Assembly: GCF_965363235.1 (NCBI RefSeq) | Contig: NC_134843.1 | Span: 93,777,795-93,841,794 of the forward strand | DNA from: Mytilus galloprovincialis | Lineage: Eukaryota > Mollusca > Bivalvia > Mytilida > Mytilidae | Direction of reading: 5' to 3' | Length of the DNA stretch: 64,000 nt | Shown: piece by piece, positions 1-14,500 of the stretch | Layout of the letters: every line of letters begins with the position of its first letter | How positions within the stretch are numbered: position 1 is the first letter of the stretch | Notes under the pieces: generated by a model | What the model was told of the DNA's origin: nothing | The model's database searches: none | Seen by the model: the letters and a program-made list of their open reading frames with translations, nothing else | Translations under genes and position numbers: made by a program

Positions 1-477
1 TTGATGTTTAACTTCCAATCATATTTTTTTCAGTTTAGCTTCAACCTACTTCTGTTGATTTATTTATATTCGTGGTCACAAATGTTTTAAGATTGATGGA
101 AAATAGAGTTTCATTTTAATATGCTTGACTTCGTGGTTTTGACAAAGTTTGCATACAAGCCTCTGATAAATATTTGCTTTGTTTATCTGAACCAACAAAA
201 TCACGTAAATTGGACTGATAATAATGAATCTGAAGTAACTGAAATTGGTAATTTAATTTCTGCTAAATTGAATATCTGTTGTAATACTCTAATGATATTG
301 AGTTAGTTGTGTATTTCAGAGTAAATCGTATTATCTTTCATCTGGAGATTCTATTGCCATGTTAATCCTTTATTGCTGATTTGGCAATATGCTTTTAACA
401 AATTAGGATATAAATAAGACACTAAAGTTCCTACTCCCTCTGTTGACCTCAGATAGATTTGGCTTCAAATTTTTGTA
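1..477. other. Intergenic left edge, no gene seen
   Basis: No credible coding exon is visible. Positions about 60-190 (cgtggttttgacaaagtttg and what follows) resemble part of a dispersed repeat seen again around 53724-53995, which carries the same 'cgtggttt..gccaaa..tgtatg' wording. The 61-codon open frame at 121-306 has no recognisable family and low-complexity composition, so I treat it as chance. Confidence 0.5.
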
Positions 478-2214
478 CTTTTTCTAGCCCATCGATTGTT
501 CAGGTACTTAAAAATCCTTGGCTTATACATTTTGGGTTTGAGCATCTCTTTCTATCAAAACAAGGGGAGTTATTTTTTTCTTTGGGGGAGGGGGAGGGGG
601 GTTAAATGATACCCCCTCTTTTGTGGTAGTTATCATGAAAAAGTCTGCACATAGCTAATGGCAAGTAAGTTAAAAAATAATAATAACTAAAAATTTAAGA
701 GCAATTTATTAACAAATGTATAACAAAACCTCCACATTGTAAAAAAAGCCTTCACGATTTAAATGTTTTTTGAATTTTTCATTTTACATGATTTTTATAG
801 CTACATGATATAATTGGTATAATTCTTCTCATCACACATATATAGTAAAGTTCTATGAAATATTTACCATAAAAAATAATATGGAGGTAACCTCCTATGA
901 AGATCTAACTAATAAAATAACATGCTAAAAGTAGAGGCTCACCTGGCATTTTGGCATAAAATTGATGCAAAAGATTAAGTATAGTTTTGATGGTCTCTGG
1001 CAAAAAGGCAAAAAATGATAAAATTGTTTATCAAGGGCAATAACTCATATAAAGAGTTGACGGACGATTTCAGCCACGTTGACTTATTTGTCCTGATTGA
1101 TGTTTTTTATGTTAATAGTTTTCTGCAAATAACACAAAAATGTTATGTGTAAAATTTGTATTTTCAGAGCAATTTAGCAAAAGTGTAGATTTTGTCCAAC
1201 TGACCATTGTTGCCATTTACAATTCATCTAGGGCAATAACTCCCATACATAACTGACAAACAATCTCATCCATAATGGATGATGATGGAAGTTTTTAACG
1301 ATCTAGAGTGGATATACAGACCTTGCACGGTCAGTCTCATCCAGGAAAACTTTTTCTAGCCCATCGATTGTTCAGGTACTTAAAAATCCTTGGCTTATAC
1401 ATTTTGGGTTTGAGCATCTCTTTCTATCAAAACAAGGGGAGTTATTTTTTTCTTTGGGGGAGGGGGAGGGGGGTTAAATGATACCCCCCTCTTTTGTGGT
1501 AGTTATCATGAAAAAGTCTGCACATAGCTAATGGCAAGTAAGTTAAAAAATAATAACTAAAAATTTAAGAGCAATTTATTAACAAATGTATAACAAAACC
1601 TCCACATTGTAAAAAAAGCCTTCACGATTTAAATGTTTTTTGAATTTTTCATTTTACATGATTTTTATAGCTACATGATATAATTGGTATAATTCTTCTC
1701 ATCACACATATATAGTAAAGTTCTATGAAATATTTACCATAAAAAATAATATGGAGGTAACCTCCTATGAAGATCTAACTAATAAAATAACATGCTAAAA
1801 GTAGAGGCTCACCTGGCATTTTGGCATAAAATTGATGCAAAAGATTAAGTATAGTTTTGATGGTCTCTGGCAAAAAGGCAAAAAATGATAAAATTGTTTA
1901 TCAAGGGCAATAACTCATATTGACTGACGATTTCAGCCACGTTGACTTATTTGTCCTGATTGATGTTTTTTATGTTAATAGTTTTCTGCAAATAACACAA
2001 AAATGTTATGTGTAAAATTTGTATTTTCAGAGCAATTTAGCAAAAGTGTAGATTTTGTCCAACTGACCATTGTTGCCATTTACAATTCATCTAGGGCAAT
2101 AACTCCCATACATAACTGACAAACAATCTCATCCATAATGGATGATGATGGAAGTTTTTAACGATCTAGACTGGATATACAGACCTTGCACGGTCAGTCT
2201 CATCCAGGAAAACT
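478..2214. repeat. 872-bp tandem duplication, two nearly identical copies
   Basis: Copy 1 is 478-1349 and copy 2 is 1350-about 2214, each beginning ctttttctagcccatcg and ending catccaggaaaact. They differ by very few changes, for example ataataataacta against ataataacta and a small indel near 1040/1920, so the duplication is recent. Inside each copy are G-rich tracts and 'agggcaataactc' sub-repeats typical of bivalve dispersed repeats; the same wording continues to about 2600 in more diverged form. Confidence 0.9.
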
Positions 2215-5200
2215 TATTCATAGGTAGTTTTTGATGATAAATTTATGCTACTAACATTTTTTTCTATCTACTATTCTCTCCACAAAAGCACAAAAATGGA
2301 TAACCATCTTTCAGGGGCAATAACTCCTATAGGTCAAATGAAAATATCAGCCATGTTCACCTTTATGTAGATATTGTAATGATAATTGTAGTTGTTAGCA
2401 GTTTCCACTAAAAACACAAATATGGATGAAATTTATCTTTCCAGGGCAGTAATTCCTACATGGAGTTATTTCTACCATGATGATATACACAGAACTTGTA
2501 GATTTCCTGTTCAATGTATCTATTATAGTTTCAATGATAATAGCCATATTTGCATTTAAAAGTTCTCATTTAAGGGCAATATCTCCTATCACAAGTGTCC
2601 TTGTATGGAAATGTTGATTGGCAAGTGGAATCATCAAATTCATTTGTTAAACAAAAGAATAATTTGGGTCAAGTTTGGTTCCAATAAGCACATAGTTTCA
2701 AAGGAAAAGTTTTTTGGAAACGTCAACAAAAGACCATGAACACCAAGTGAGTTAAAAATATACATTTTTTAGAATAGATATTTGCCTGAAAAAAACTAAG
2801 TTTAATATAAATTCTCAACTCAACAGTCTCTAAAGAAACTATCTGTCATTTTAAATATCATTTAAATAAAATACAAGAAAATATTATAAAAAAAACATTT
2901 GCTTGAATCCTTTGGTCATACTTTTACAGTGTTCAGGATATTGAAAAATACTTTATGAATATATATTGTAACAATTATGAAGCACTGTCATTTAAAAAAT
3001 AGAAATCTTTGGTATATTTATTACTGACATTGTAAAAAATGTGACTATAACATCCTCCTTACTACCCCCAAATATTCGTAGCATTCCCAAAATATTGCTA
3101 TTATCATTCTCTTGTACAAACAGACATGCATAGCATTGCCAAATATGGCTCTCTACCCTTTTACTATCAACTTCATATACAATTCTAAATATAAAATACT
3201 TAGTTCACTCCCTTTATACAACTAACTACACATTTAAAGCATGATTACTTATAATTCATTTATTTAAGATTCATAACACTAAATATCAAACAATAATATC
3301 ACTGAGATAGAACAAAGTTATTCCTGTTATCAATATTGAAATATTAAAATATGTATAAAATATATAAAGTTCACCAACACATGTTAGAATGAATACTTGT
3401 AATAACACAATATGTTGTGATTATTATTTAACAAGGATATATATGTCCATACCCTGCTAAACACCCATCCCCAACCACACAATCAGTTTAATCAGGTTTC
3501 AAAGTAACTTGGCACATAATTTTAAATAAAGGCAACATTAGTATACCACTGTTTAAAAGCGATAAATCTATTCAGAGAAAACAAATCTGGGTAACAAACT
3601 AAAACCGAGGGAACACATCAACTATAAGAGGAAAACAACAAAACAACAGAAAAACTGAACTGTAAAAAATAATTTCTGAATTAACAGTATGACTTTCTTT
3701 ACTTCCTTACATTTTCAAGTAAAGTAATGGACAACACAGATTTGTGTTTAAGGTATTCAAATATCAAATATAGGAGAGCCTTGGTGTAGTGGTCTGCGCA
3801 TAAGACTACTAACACAAAGGTTCTGAAGGTGACAATAAATGGCTGACCCGTGTTAAAAGAGAGCCATATTTCTTGCACGTAAAACAAACCCTTGTAGATT
3901 TCTAAAAAAAGGGCAAGCTAATACCACTACAAGGCAGCACTCACACTTGCAAAGTGGAAAGGGATTAATATAAGTTGCAATAACATATTTCCTAATCAAC
4001 TATAAATACATATGTTTAAACTAAATATCAGCTGTATCATAATGAAACATTACATGCAATGTAATTATTGAGTTAAAACAATCATTCACAAACTTTTAAG
4101 ACCATCTTAAGTCAGTTCACTTGCTCACCTTAGACTTTAGTTTTGAAAGCATAAATAAGAAGTTCAATCAATATTTTAAAATAGATAAGTATATATACAT
4201 ATGTAACTTTTGGTGAAAACATCACAACACTTTTCCCTGAAATCCCTATACCTGGTTTTGCATAATTTACCAAACTTCTTCAACTAATATAAATTTAAAG
4301 AGATCAAAGAACATTATATAAAATATTCTTTATATGTACAATGTACATAAAACAAAACTTTGGTTGTATCAAGAAATCATAATAATTGACATTAAGATAT
4401 GAGCTGCCTCAGATAGAAATCGTCCTTATGTAAATGATTATTAATACATCTGTTCAGCTAATTCCAGTTAAACACATCTTTACAAAAAGTCTGTTTTAAC
4501 TTTGTTATTGTAAGAACCCTACAAAACAGACCATATCCAATTTCTGTTTCATATTTCAATGTTCCAAAATCCACCAAAGACATATAAACGTACTTTTTTA
4601 AGGTTGAGTTCTATATGACGCAGCTCATATATCATATATTCCTAACAGATATGTGTCAATAGTTTTATCCCTGATATTTTCACATTACAAAGGTTAATAA
4701 GCATAACATTTGTATTCTAACATTCTAACAGATACATGTACATTGCATGGACTTCAGGATCGGTCACTATCAATATTTTACTGTAATTAATTTATATAAA
4801 ATCACATTTAATTTTCTTTTAATTATGGAGTCATTTCTTGACATATTGTTATAAATTTGGTACCAGAACCTATCGATTTGTCATAGGTTATATTGTCTAT
4901 TTGGTTTAAATTATGGCTTTGTCTATTTGGTTTAAATTATGGCTAAAGATTTATTCAACCGTTTTATTATTTATCAAATAATTATTTTGAAGGATTTAGT
5001 GTTATGATTTTTGGAAATCATTGTCTCAATTTTATATATAAATATAAGGAGATGTGGTATAATTGCCAAAGATAAACATGAGATAAGATGAAGTAAATGT
5101 TAGAATTTTATGAAAACAACTGAACTACAGGCTCAAATTTATTTGGTGCAAGGTTTGTCATCAGCTGTTTTTGTATTCTTTTAGAGTAAATATCCTGTTA

Positions 5201-5592
5201 ATTATTTATGATTTTATCTTAGTGGAAATTTATTGCAAATATTCTGATGTCAAATAAAACTTTCAGAAAAAGACATAACTTCATAATTTAATTTAAATCA
5301 AAAGGCTCTACATGGATAAACCCAATGGACAAAAAATTAAAAAAGACGATCAGTGAACATCTCTAAGTCATTAAAACAAATTTTTGAAATAAAATTTAAG
5401 AAACAAAAATTAAAAACGCAATTAAAATTGCTTTGATTGATTGGATTATTTGAACATTGTATATAAGTCAATGATAAAATCTCATTCTAAATGAAATATT
5501 ATAAAATGGAACGATGAAGAATAGTCTCTCTCATAAGGAAGACAGTTGACAAAGACGTCAAACTTTTTGTTCTCTTTGCCTTCAAAGTAATA
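2215..5592. other. AT-rich region downstream of KDSR, probably partly its 3' UTR
   Basis: No coding exon is supported. The stretch next to the KDSR stop is AT-rich and largely free of recognisable repeats, as a long 3' UTR would be. On the minus strand an AATAAA lies at 5234-5229, about 360 nt past the stop, with others near 5140 and 4955; I cannot tell which is used. A 23-bp direct duplication (tttggtttaaattatggct) sits near 4895-4945. A tRNA-like remnant near 3775-3840 (tggtgtagtggtc, then aaggttctgaag) is probably a SINE fragment. Confidence 0.4.
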
Positions 5593-8500
5593 TTACTCCA
5601 TCTTTTCTTTCTGTTCTTTATCTCTTTTTGCTTTACATTTTCTGACAATACGAGTAAAATGACATAAGTAGAAAAAGGAAATCAGTCTAAACACACTCAC
5701 TGTCAGTACCTACAAAGAAAAAGAATTGTTAGTAATATTTTACAACATAAATAATTGCAAACTTTTTTGTCTTAAGGTGGTACTCAACACCTTCACTAAA
5801 ATTAATTTGGCTTGTTTAATTTTCATAAAATATTGACGAAGTATTCAATTTAACCCTTCGACAAAAATATAAATTTCAAAAACATTGAACCAACCGTTTT
5901 ATCATAAAAATTACACTGGTTATATAGCAGTTTGAAAAACACTATTTTTGATCATTGAGAAGCTTAATATTGCATTCACAATGCAACGTAATTAAAAATT
6001 TTACCTGATTTTACAGAGTTATCTCTCAGTAGTGTTAGGTACCACCTTAAACTCATGTGAGTAAACAAGAGGCTCCTAGGAGCATGAATCTCTCACATAT
6101 GGAAAATAAAAAACAAATTACTTCACATATCTCACTTTTCAATATTATTGTCAAAAATTCATCAAAGGGAAATAACTGATATGAAGTGTTAAAGGATGAT
6201 TTTAATTATGTTTTATCTTGCCTTGCTACTCATTTTTAATGTTAGCAGTTTCAAAAACATTTCATCTATGCAGACTTATGTGTAGATCTTGTCTTGCTGT
6301 TTATCATAGCATATCACAGTTTCTAATAATAATAGGATAATAGCCAAAATACAAATAATGAATTTATTGTGCTGATTATTTTTGCAGTTTAAAGTTTCAT
6401 TATGTCCAAAACTATGTTATTTTTCTATTGAAGGGCAATAAATCCTGTGGTTGACGTCGGTAATATTTGTTTTTTTAATAAATTGAATTGTTATAAATTA
6501 GGTCATTGGTTCTCTTGTTATTACCTGTTGTATAGCATCACACATTGAATGGACAGGTGACATTCCACAGGTAATGTTAGCTAACATCCAGCCATCTAAA
6601 CCAATATAGCTACAAAATCTCCCATTCTGTGTACACAAAAAAAAAAAAGTACAAGTTTGTTGGATACCATCAACTAATCTTAATAAAAATATTGATAAAA
6701 TATTTGATAATGTGATAACAACATAATGATTGATATCTTCAACATAAACTATTTTCTAAACAAAAAAGGCAAGTCAAAATAATAAGAATTAACGCATACA
6801 AACAAATATAATTTATAAAATATATTATATCCTGCATACATTATTCTAGTAAAGTTTGGTTTTCTTTAATGCAGTCATTTCAGAGGAGATTATGAAGACA
6901 GAAAAAGTAAAATGAAAACACTAACTTTAATTGGTATCAATAGCTAATATTAGCCCTATGAACTTGGTAAACGTAAAAACATATTTAATACATCTATCAT
7001 TACAACAAAACCTCTCGAGGAAAAATTTATTTTGAAAAGTACCTGTTCATCTTCAATTCCTATATTTTTACTAGGAATACAGCCTACAAGTAAGTATTGT
7101 AAAATAAAAATGATTTATCAATAAAGTATGTAGTAATAATTTATTTTGACAAATGTTTTTAAAAATAACCAGAAAATTAATTTATTATTTGGGCCAACTT
7201 ACCACAGAATCCTGAAGTATCTGTTTAGCCACAGCTTCAGGTTTAAATAAACCAGAAGTACCAGAAATCAGTTTTGTCTCTTCTGGCTGTAACAAAGATA
7301 AAACATATTATATCTCTACTAAACCTGCATTCACATACTGCTTATTGGTAAAACACTGTCTCTATCTTCTGCTGATTGGTAAAACACTGTCTCTATCTTC
7401 TGCTTATTGGTAAAACAATGTCTCTATCTTCTGCTTATTGGTAAAACACTGTCTCTATCTTCTGCTTATTGGTAAAACACTGTCTCTATCTTCTGCTTAT
7501 TGGTAAAACACTGTCTCTATCTTCTGCTTATTGGTAAAACACTGTCTCTATCTTCTGCTTATTGGTAAAACACTGTCTCTATCTTCTGCTTATTGGTAAA
7601 ACACTGTCTCTATCTTCTGCTTATTGGTAAAACACTGTCTCTATCTTCTGCTTATTGGTAAAACACTGTCTCTATCTTCTGCTTGTTGGTAAGACACTGT
7701 CTCTATCTTCTGCTTATTGGTAAAACACTGTCTCTATCTTCTGCTTATTGGTAAAACACTGTCTCTATCTTCTGCTTGTTGGTAAAACACTGTCTCTATC
7801 TTGTGTGCATTTAAACAGGTTCTGATCATTTTGATAAATTTGTATGCACCACATGCTGATAAGTGGGTAATATTTCATATAAACACTGCTTTATTCCCTA
7901 CCAACCCACCAAGATGAACATAAAGATTTTTATGTGACATAATAAACCTATTGTAACTGTTTCCACTTTTCTTTTGAGCATTCATATATACTGATATAAA
8001 AAATAAAGAGAGTTGGTATGATTGCCAATCAGACAATGAGTCAGTGTCTGTAAGAAAGTGACCTTAAGTGGTTATCATGGTTATACTCCTAGATTTTTAA
8101 CATGATGTTTTATACCTTATTTCGTTCCTCTTCTTCAAAACCTGGAGTTTCTGTATCAGGAGGATGGGCTACTGTTACATAGATATTATATGGTCGTACC
8201 TGGAATAAAAGATAAAATTTAAAACATGGCTTTGATTAGAAAAGTGCATCATATAAATTATTTATTTTTCAAGTTTTTAACATTTTTAATGAAAAAAGGG
8301 CTCTAACTATCTTTTCAATTTAAAAGTAAAAACAGTCCACCAATAAATACAGAAAATATCATTGAGATAATCAAAAAAAAATATCAGTATAGGAATGCCA
8401 ATGAAGACAACTTAAGGGTTCTATTCTGTATATAGTGGGGTCATTTAATAGTGTCTAATTTTTCTGCATTTGGAAAAAAAAAGTAAGTTGTAAAAATGTA

Positions 8501-11500
8501 TTCACACCAACTAAATAATAAAAATAAGATGTTGTATGATTACTAATGAGACAACTCTACACAAGAGACCAAATGACACAGAAATTAACAGCTATCTGTC
8601 ACTGTATGGAGTCCATTAAACAGTATAACTTCCTCACCTCCATTTGTAAAGACTCAGCCAATCCTCTGAGAGCAAACTTTGATGCAGCATAGCCTGTATA
8701 ACCAAACAAGCCAAGCTGACCAGCTTGTGAAGAGATGAAAACAATCCTTCCACCTCCTTGTTCTTTCATTTTACTAATCACTGCTTTAGTAGTTTGTACA
8801 GAACCAAAATAATTCAGGTTCATTAATTTCTATAATATAAATTTCAATCTATGAATGTGTAAAAATATAAAAATAGGAGATTTGGTATGGTTGCAAAGGA
8901 GACTTTTGAATTTTTATTAAGGTAGTTTTTGAATTTTTAATGCTTATATCGTATTACATGATAATTTTTTGGATTTTAAAACTTTGGTTTTGACAGAAGC
9001 TGATGTTTTTTTTGGTTTCGAGAGAACACGATGATTTTTTTTTAGTTTTGAGAGTACCTTATGATGTGTCTGTTCTGAGAGAACATGGTGATGTGTTTTG
9101 GTTTCGAGAATACATGATGATGTGGTAAGTGTTTGAGAGGACCGGTACTAGTCCTGATGATGTATTTTGTGTTTGAGAATGTCTGATAATGTGTGTTCTG
9201 GTTTAAAGAGTATGTGATGATGTGTTTTGGTTTAAAGAGTATGTGATGATGTGTTTTGGTTTTGAGAGTATCTGTTAACCTGTTTTGTTTTAAAGGGTAC
9301 CAGATAATGTGTTTTGGTTTTGAAAGTACCTGGTGATATTTTTTGAAGAAAACATGTGAAGGCTGCACTGGAAACTGCAATGTTCAAATTTACTAAAATA
9401 TTTGTTAACAATCTGCAGTAATAATTGTTACTCAAATTCATATACAAATACTTATTCATTTAAATAAGAATGATGAAAAGATTTATATATTTTCATGTAA
9501 ACTTAAATCCGGCTTTTTTGCCGTATTTTAATGTTATTAGGGAAAACTTTGGGGAAAATAGTGTTCAATTTGTACGAAGAGTCTTTTCAAAATATGACAT
9601 GTGTCTTTGCCATTAGAATATACGCACGTGGGAATTTGAGAGGGTTTATATCCAAGTGAATTAATATTCATAAGTCTCCAGTTTCACACATTTACTGTTA
9701 GCAAAACATTTGTTTTAATCTTATTGTTTTACTTGCTTACCTTATTCAGAATCATTGAACCTTGGTTTACAATATGATTTCTTGTTTAACTAAGAATAGA
9801 AAAAACCTTGGTTTACAATATGATTTCTTGTTTAACTAAGAATAGAACAAACCTTGGTTTACAATATGATTTCTTGTTTAAATAAGAATAGAACAAACCT
9901 TGAATTCATCTATTTTTAGATCTTCAAATGTTTTAGCAACACCAATCCCTGCACAGTTAATTAACATATTTACAGGTCCTTGTTTGTCTTCTGCCTGTAA
10001 TTTATAAAACAGAACATTGGTTAATCACCTGTAGTCAGGTTTTTTTGTTTGTTTAATAACATCAAAACATAAAATATTACAAATTTATCTCAATTATATT
10101 ATAAGGAGGAGGAGGTTGATTAGGAATTTCCTTCCATTTATATATTTTGTAAAATTTAAATCTCATAAGCTGATGACAGAAAAAGTTCTAAATTTCAATC
10201 ATAACTACTGTAAATTCAGAAATTATTGGAATGTTTTTATTGTCGCGAAAATGAGACAAGATTATAATTGCAATAATTTAAACTCGCATTTTTGAAATCT
10301 TTTATATGAATAAAACAGGATTTTACTCAATATTGCAAAAATTAAAATCACATTTTCGTATAAAATTACCAAATCGCAAAAATAAATGCATGCAATAATT
10401 TCTAAATTTACAATAGTTCAATAATAAGGGTCAAAGTATCATCATTACATCTTGTCATTATCCTGGAAATGGGTTTCATATTCAGATGGAAAATAGGAAA
10501 TTTACTCATCAAAGAACAAAATATATAAACAACAAAGTTACAGGGGCATAAAAGAGCAGTGGAGCCTACTTTCGTGTTCAATAACTTAAGTGTACAACCA
10601 TTCACATCACCACAAATCATCACAATGGCATCAAATCATATTTTATTGAAGTTGTATTAACAATAAACAACATATTAAGCCAATTATCTCAAGAAGAAAA
10701 ACATAAAAAGTTTGCTTAACTTGTCTCTCAATCCTTTGGCATATTCCAGCAAATAAAACATGTGTAAACTAATGTTCAAACTATATTAATAGCAATTAGA
10801 ACCATTGACAGTGCAAAATCATATTTTCTCAAATCCCTGGTTAACATGTATGACATTGTCTTTCCGCCTAATAGGGTTAATAATATCACCAGTCTTTAAA
10901 CAGGGAGTATATATAAACTATTTATCTGGTACCTTTTGTACTGCCTTCTGTACTTCTTCATAATCTCCAGCCACATCAACAGAAACAATACATACTGGCT
11001 GTAATAGACAGGAAGTAAAATTTTTGTTATTCATTTAAATGTTTATACACAATATTGGCTTTAAAGGATTCTGTATCTTTTATATCTGGTAATTCCTATG
11101 TCTATATGTACATGTATGTACAATATAGCATAATTCTTTCTTCTAGAACTTACTTGATTAAACATCAGGAATCAAAATACACAAAACAGATAAAGCTCAG
11201 ACTAAATAAATAAAATAAGGAACACTTTGAAAAAAGAATCATAAAACTAAGTACTCGGCCTTATCATAAAGGGGCATGCAAATGTGTGCATGGGTTTTCA
11301 CTTATCTTTTAGGTAGAAATGTGTGTTATGATAAAATGAATACTACACATACATTAATGTAATGTGGAAAAACACAATATCTTTTTATTTTAAGTTATAC
11401 CCTCTACAAAAATAACATAGTATTTACCTTAAAATTATTCCCAGCAACTTTTTCCAAATCAACCTTTGCAGCTTCGAGTTTAGTCTGCAATTTAAATAAA

Positions 11501-14500
11501 GGTTAAGATATTAAATGACTTAAAAAAATGATTTGAAAGTAAAGCTTAACTGGCACTTCTTATTATCTTCTATAAATTGCCTATTTATAGAAATGACAGC
11601 TATTTTCCTAGAATAAAACTTGAGGTATAGGATATAGTTGCTTTTACTGTAGTTCCTTAGTCATGTTAGTGCGAGACATGTACAAATGTAAGTACATGTA
11701 CTGTATTTGGAAGATGAACTAATGTGTGTCAATAACTGTGGGCCACTTTATTCACTTAACTTTTCTTATAAGTTTGTAAGTGTTAATTAATTATTCATAT
11801 TCTTATGAATATGGTGCCTTTCAATGTTTCATTCTATCATTGTTGTTAAACAATCAATAATAAATAAATCTGCCTGCAAAAATTATAAATGCATCTCTTA
11901 GGCCACTTCAAATTTAAATTGGCCATAAATATTTGATAACATGTATGATGAACAAAATATCATCAGCCATGTTTATTAATTTTTTGCCACTGAAATTTGA
12001 TCTTTTTAATACACAGATTCATTAAAATCTTTCTATATTTTTTCCCATACAATATTTCTGGCCATAATTGATACTACAGCTCCTCTCCTTATTGCTTCCT
12101 TGGCCATAGCCTTCCCTATGCCACTTGAGCCACCAGTTATCTGAAATGGAAATTAATACGATTTGAGATATACTAAACATCTCTCCCCTACATGCTCTAT
12201 ATCATCTAGTCCGGCTCAGAGAAAAAAAACAACATTTTGTCAATTAAGTTTGTGATATGTTGACTCAAGCATACTATGTACATGTGTATGTATGTACTGG
12301 TATATTCCTCCATTATTCTGACATATAAATGTACTATATATATGTACATGGAACATGTTTAAAATTGTGTTGTTTTCATGACTTTTGTATTGCCCGCGTC
12401 ACACTGTCCCGATTTTTACGCCGATGGCAACACGATTATGGAAATTTTCAAAATCGGGACTGATCGTATCCAGATCGGGCTATTCGTAGTGCCATCTTTA
12501 ACCATCGTAGAACCATCGGCCACTTTTTCTAGCCTTCAAGGACAACTTCGGCAAGGGTTCTAAATTTTTTAACATGTTAAAAAATCCCCGAAGGTGCATC
12601 CGATGTTGAGGGTTCGTATTGAGTTCGTATCACCATCCTCACCATCGTAATGTCACCTGGAATGCATCTTTGAACATCGTATTGCATTCGTGTTTCCATC
12701 GTTTCCATCGGGCAGTTTTGACATTACGATGTCTACACGAATGAATCACGAAGCTACCCGAAGGTCTTACGATGGCAACACGACTTCGTAAAGACCTTGT
12801 AATCCCGTCGTGTTGCCAATGAATAAAAGTACGAAGGCGACAAGATGGAACTACGACGGCAATAAATCCAGCTACAGTAAGTTAAGTTTTGCGCTAAAAT
12901 ACATTTAAAGTGCCATGCGCGATATGCACTGGTCAGTTTAATACGACAGTTAAGAAAGACGTTCACAAAACATGGAGCTCAAATCATATGATTCTATGAG
13001 GACAAGAAAGGCGACAGCGTTGTTTCTATTAATTCAAATGGAACAAGAGCAGCAGCTATTACAGGCTCAGGATTTACTTTTACAAGTAAAATATTACCTT
13101 TTGTCAATTTTTCATATCAAGTAACATAATGAAAATCATAAACGCGCCTCGTACACCAACACTGCAGGTACACGTATATAGGGAAACCAACTTTTTCTTC
13201 ATTCTGATTTTTTATGTATCGTCTAGGTTGTTGTCACACGAATGTTTACTCCATAACCATTTTGCTTTCTATATGTCATATTTTGCCGTATTTGTTGCTT
13301 TCCCCACATCCTTCCTTTTGTCTATATTATTATGATATTCTCCTGGAAAGAGCTCTTTTTGAATAAAATGGATCAACGAACCCATTACCTTACCTTTAAG
13401 ATAGATCAGTAAACATCGGCATAATTATGGGTGATTATTCAGACTAGTGCACACATTTTACAGTTCAAACAAGGCAATGACGAGCGTGGCATCCCCTCGT
13501 ATGTAACATATTGGGGACAAATATGGACACTATATTTGTATATGACACATGCAGAAAATGGTAAATTGAATATGCATATTTGATACATAAACTATTTTTT
13601 TTAGAAATCAACCAAAACATTCAGTAACTGGAAATACCTTTAATATTGTCTTTAGAACCAGCAGGTAAAAAAATGAGCAACCAATTTCCTGTGTATTATA
13701 CTATTTCAATGAAAAAAAACAAGTCCATCTGCAAGACCTTGACCTTTGGCCTTGAACGTAAAAAAATGTCAGATCATTTAACAAGGAGGAACAATATACC
13801 AAATGTGGTTAAAATCTATTGAAGCATATTGGTTTTAAAGTGTCCACAAGGGTGATATTGTCTTGTATTACAACTGCCACTGTGACCTTGACCTTTGAAC
13901 TTTAAAGTTAATAGCGCTTAAGATATTCTTAACGAGTAACACCATACCAAGTTTTGAGCATTTTGGTTCTAGAGTGTCCATAACAATTTTATCTACACGC
14001 AACTTACATGTACAGTCAAACCTGTTTAAACCGGACCCTGAATAAACCGGTTTCCTGTCCATTTCGTCCGAAAGTGAAAGTCCCATTTTTTTCCCTTCAA
14101 AGTCTTTGTGAAAATACCCTTTGTAAACCGGACCCTGTGTATTCCGAATTCCGGTCTAATTATGCAGTCCCAATACTCTTAATTACATTAATTATGACCT
14201 GTCAAAACCGGTTTGTCTAATTAATTTCAAAATCGATATGCAATCAAAACATATTTATTTATATAATATGGCTTTTCAGGATAATCAATTAGTTAGGTGT
14301 TAAACTGTGAACTGATAATCGTACAGGAGTGAGCTGTATTATTTATTAAAACAGTATAAACGTTTCAATTAAACGAAAAGGCACATCGAATATATCTCGG
14401 ATTGAACTTACGTTGTAACTTGATGAACAAATTTAAAAAATCGCAGAGTAAGAAATTTACATCGTGATTTCGAAATCCTGGGTTCCCTGTTGTGAACCCC

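Noticed and set aside
9042-9459. Minus-strand frames of 112 and 75 codons rich in Pro-Lys-His
   Set aside because: They are translations of a 29-bp minisatellite inside KDSR intron 5 with no start context or homology.
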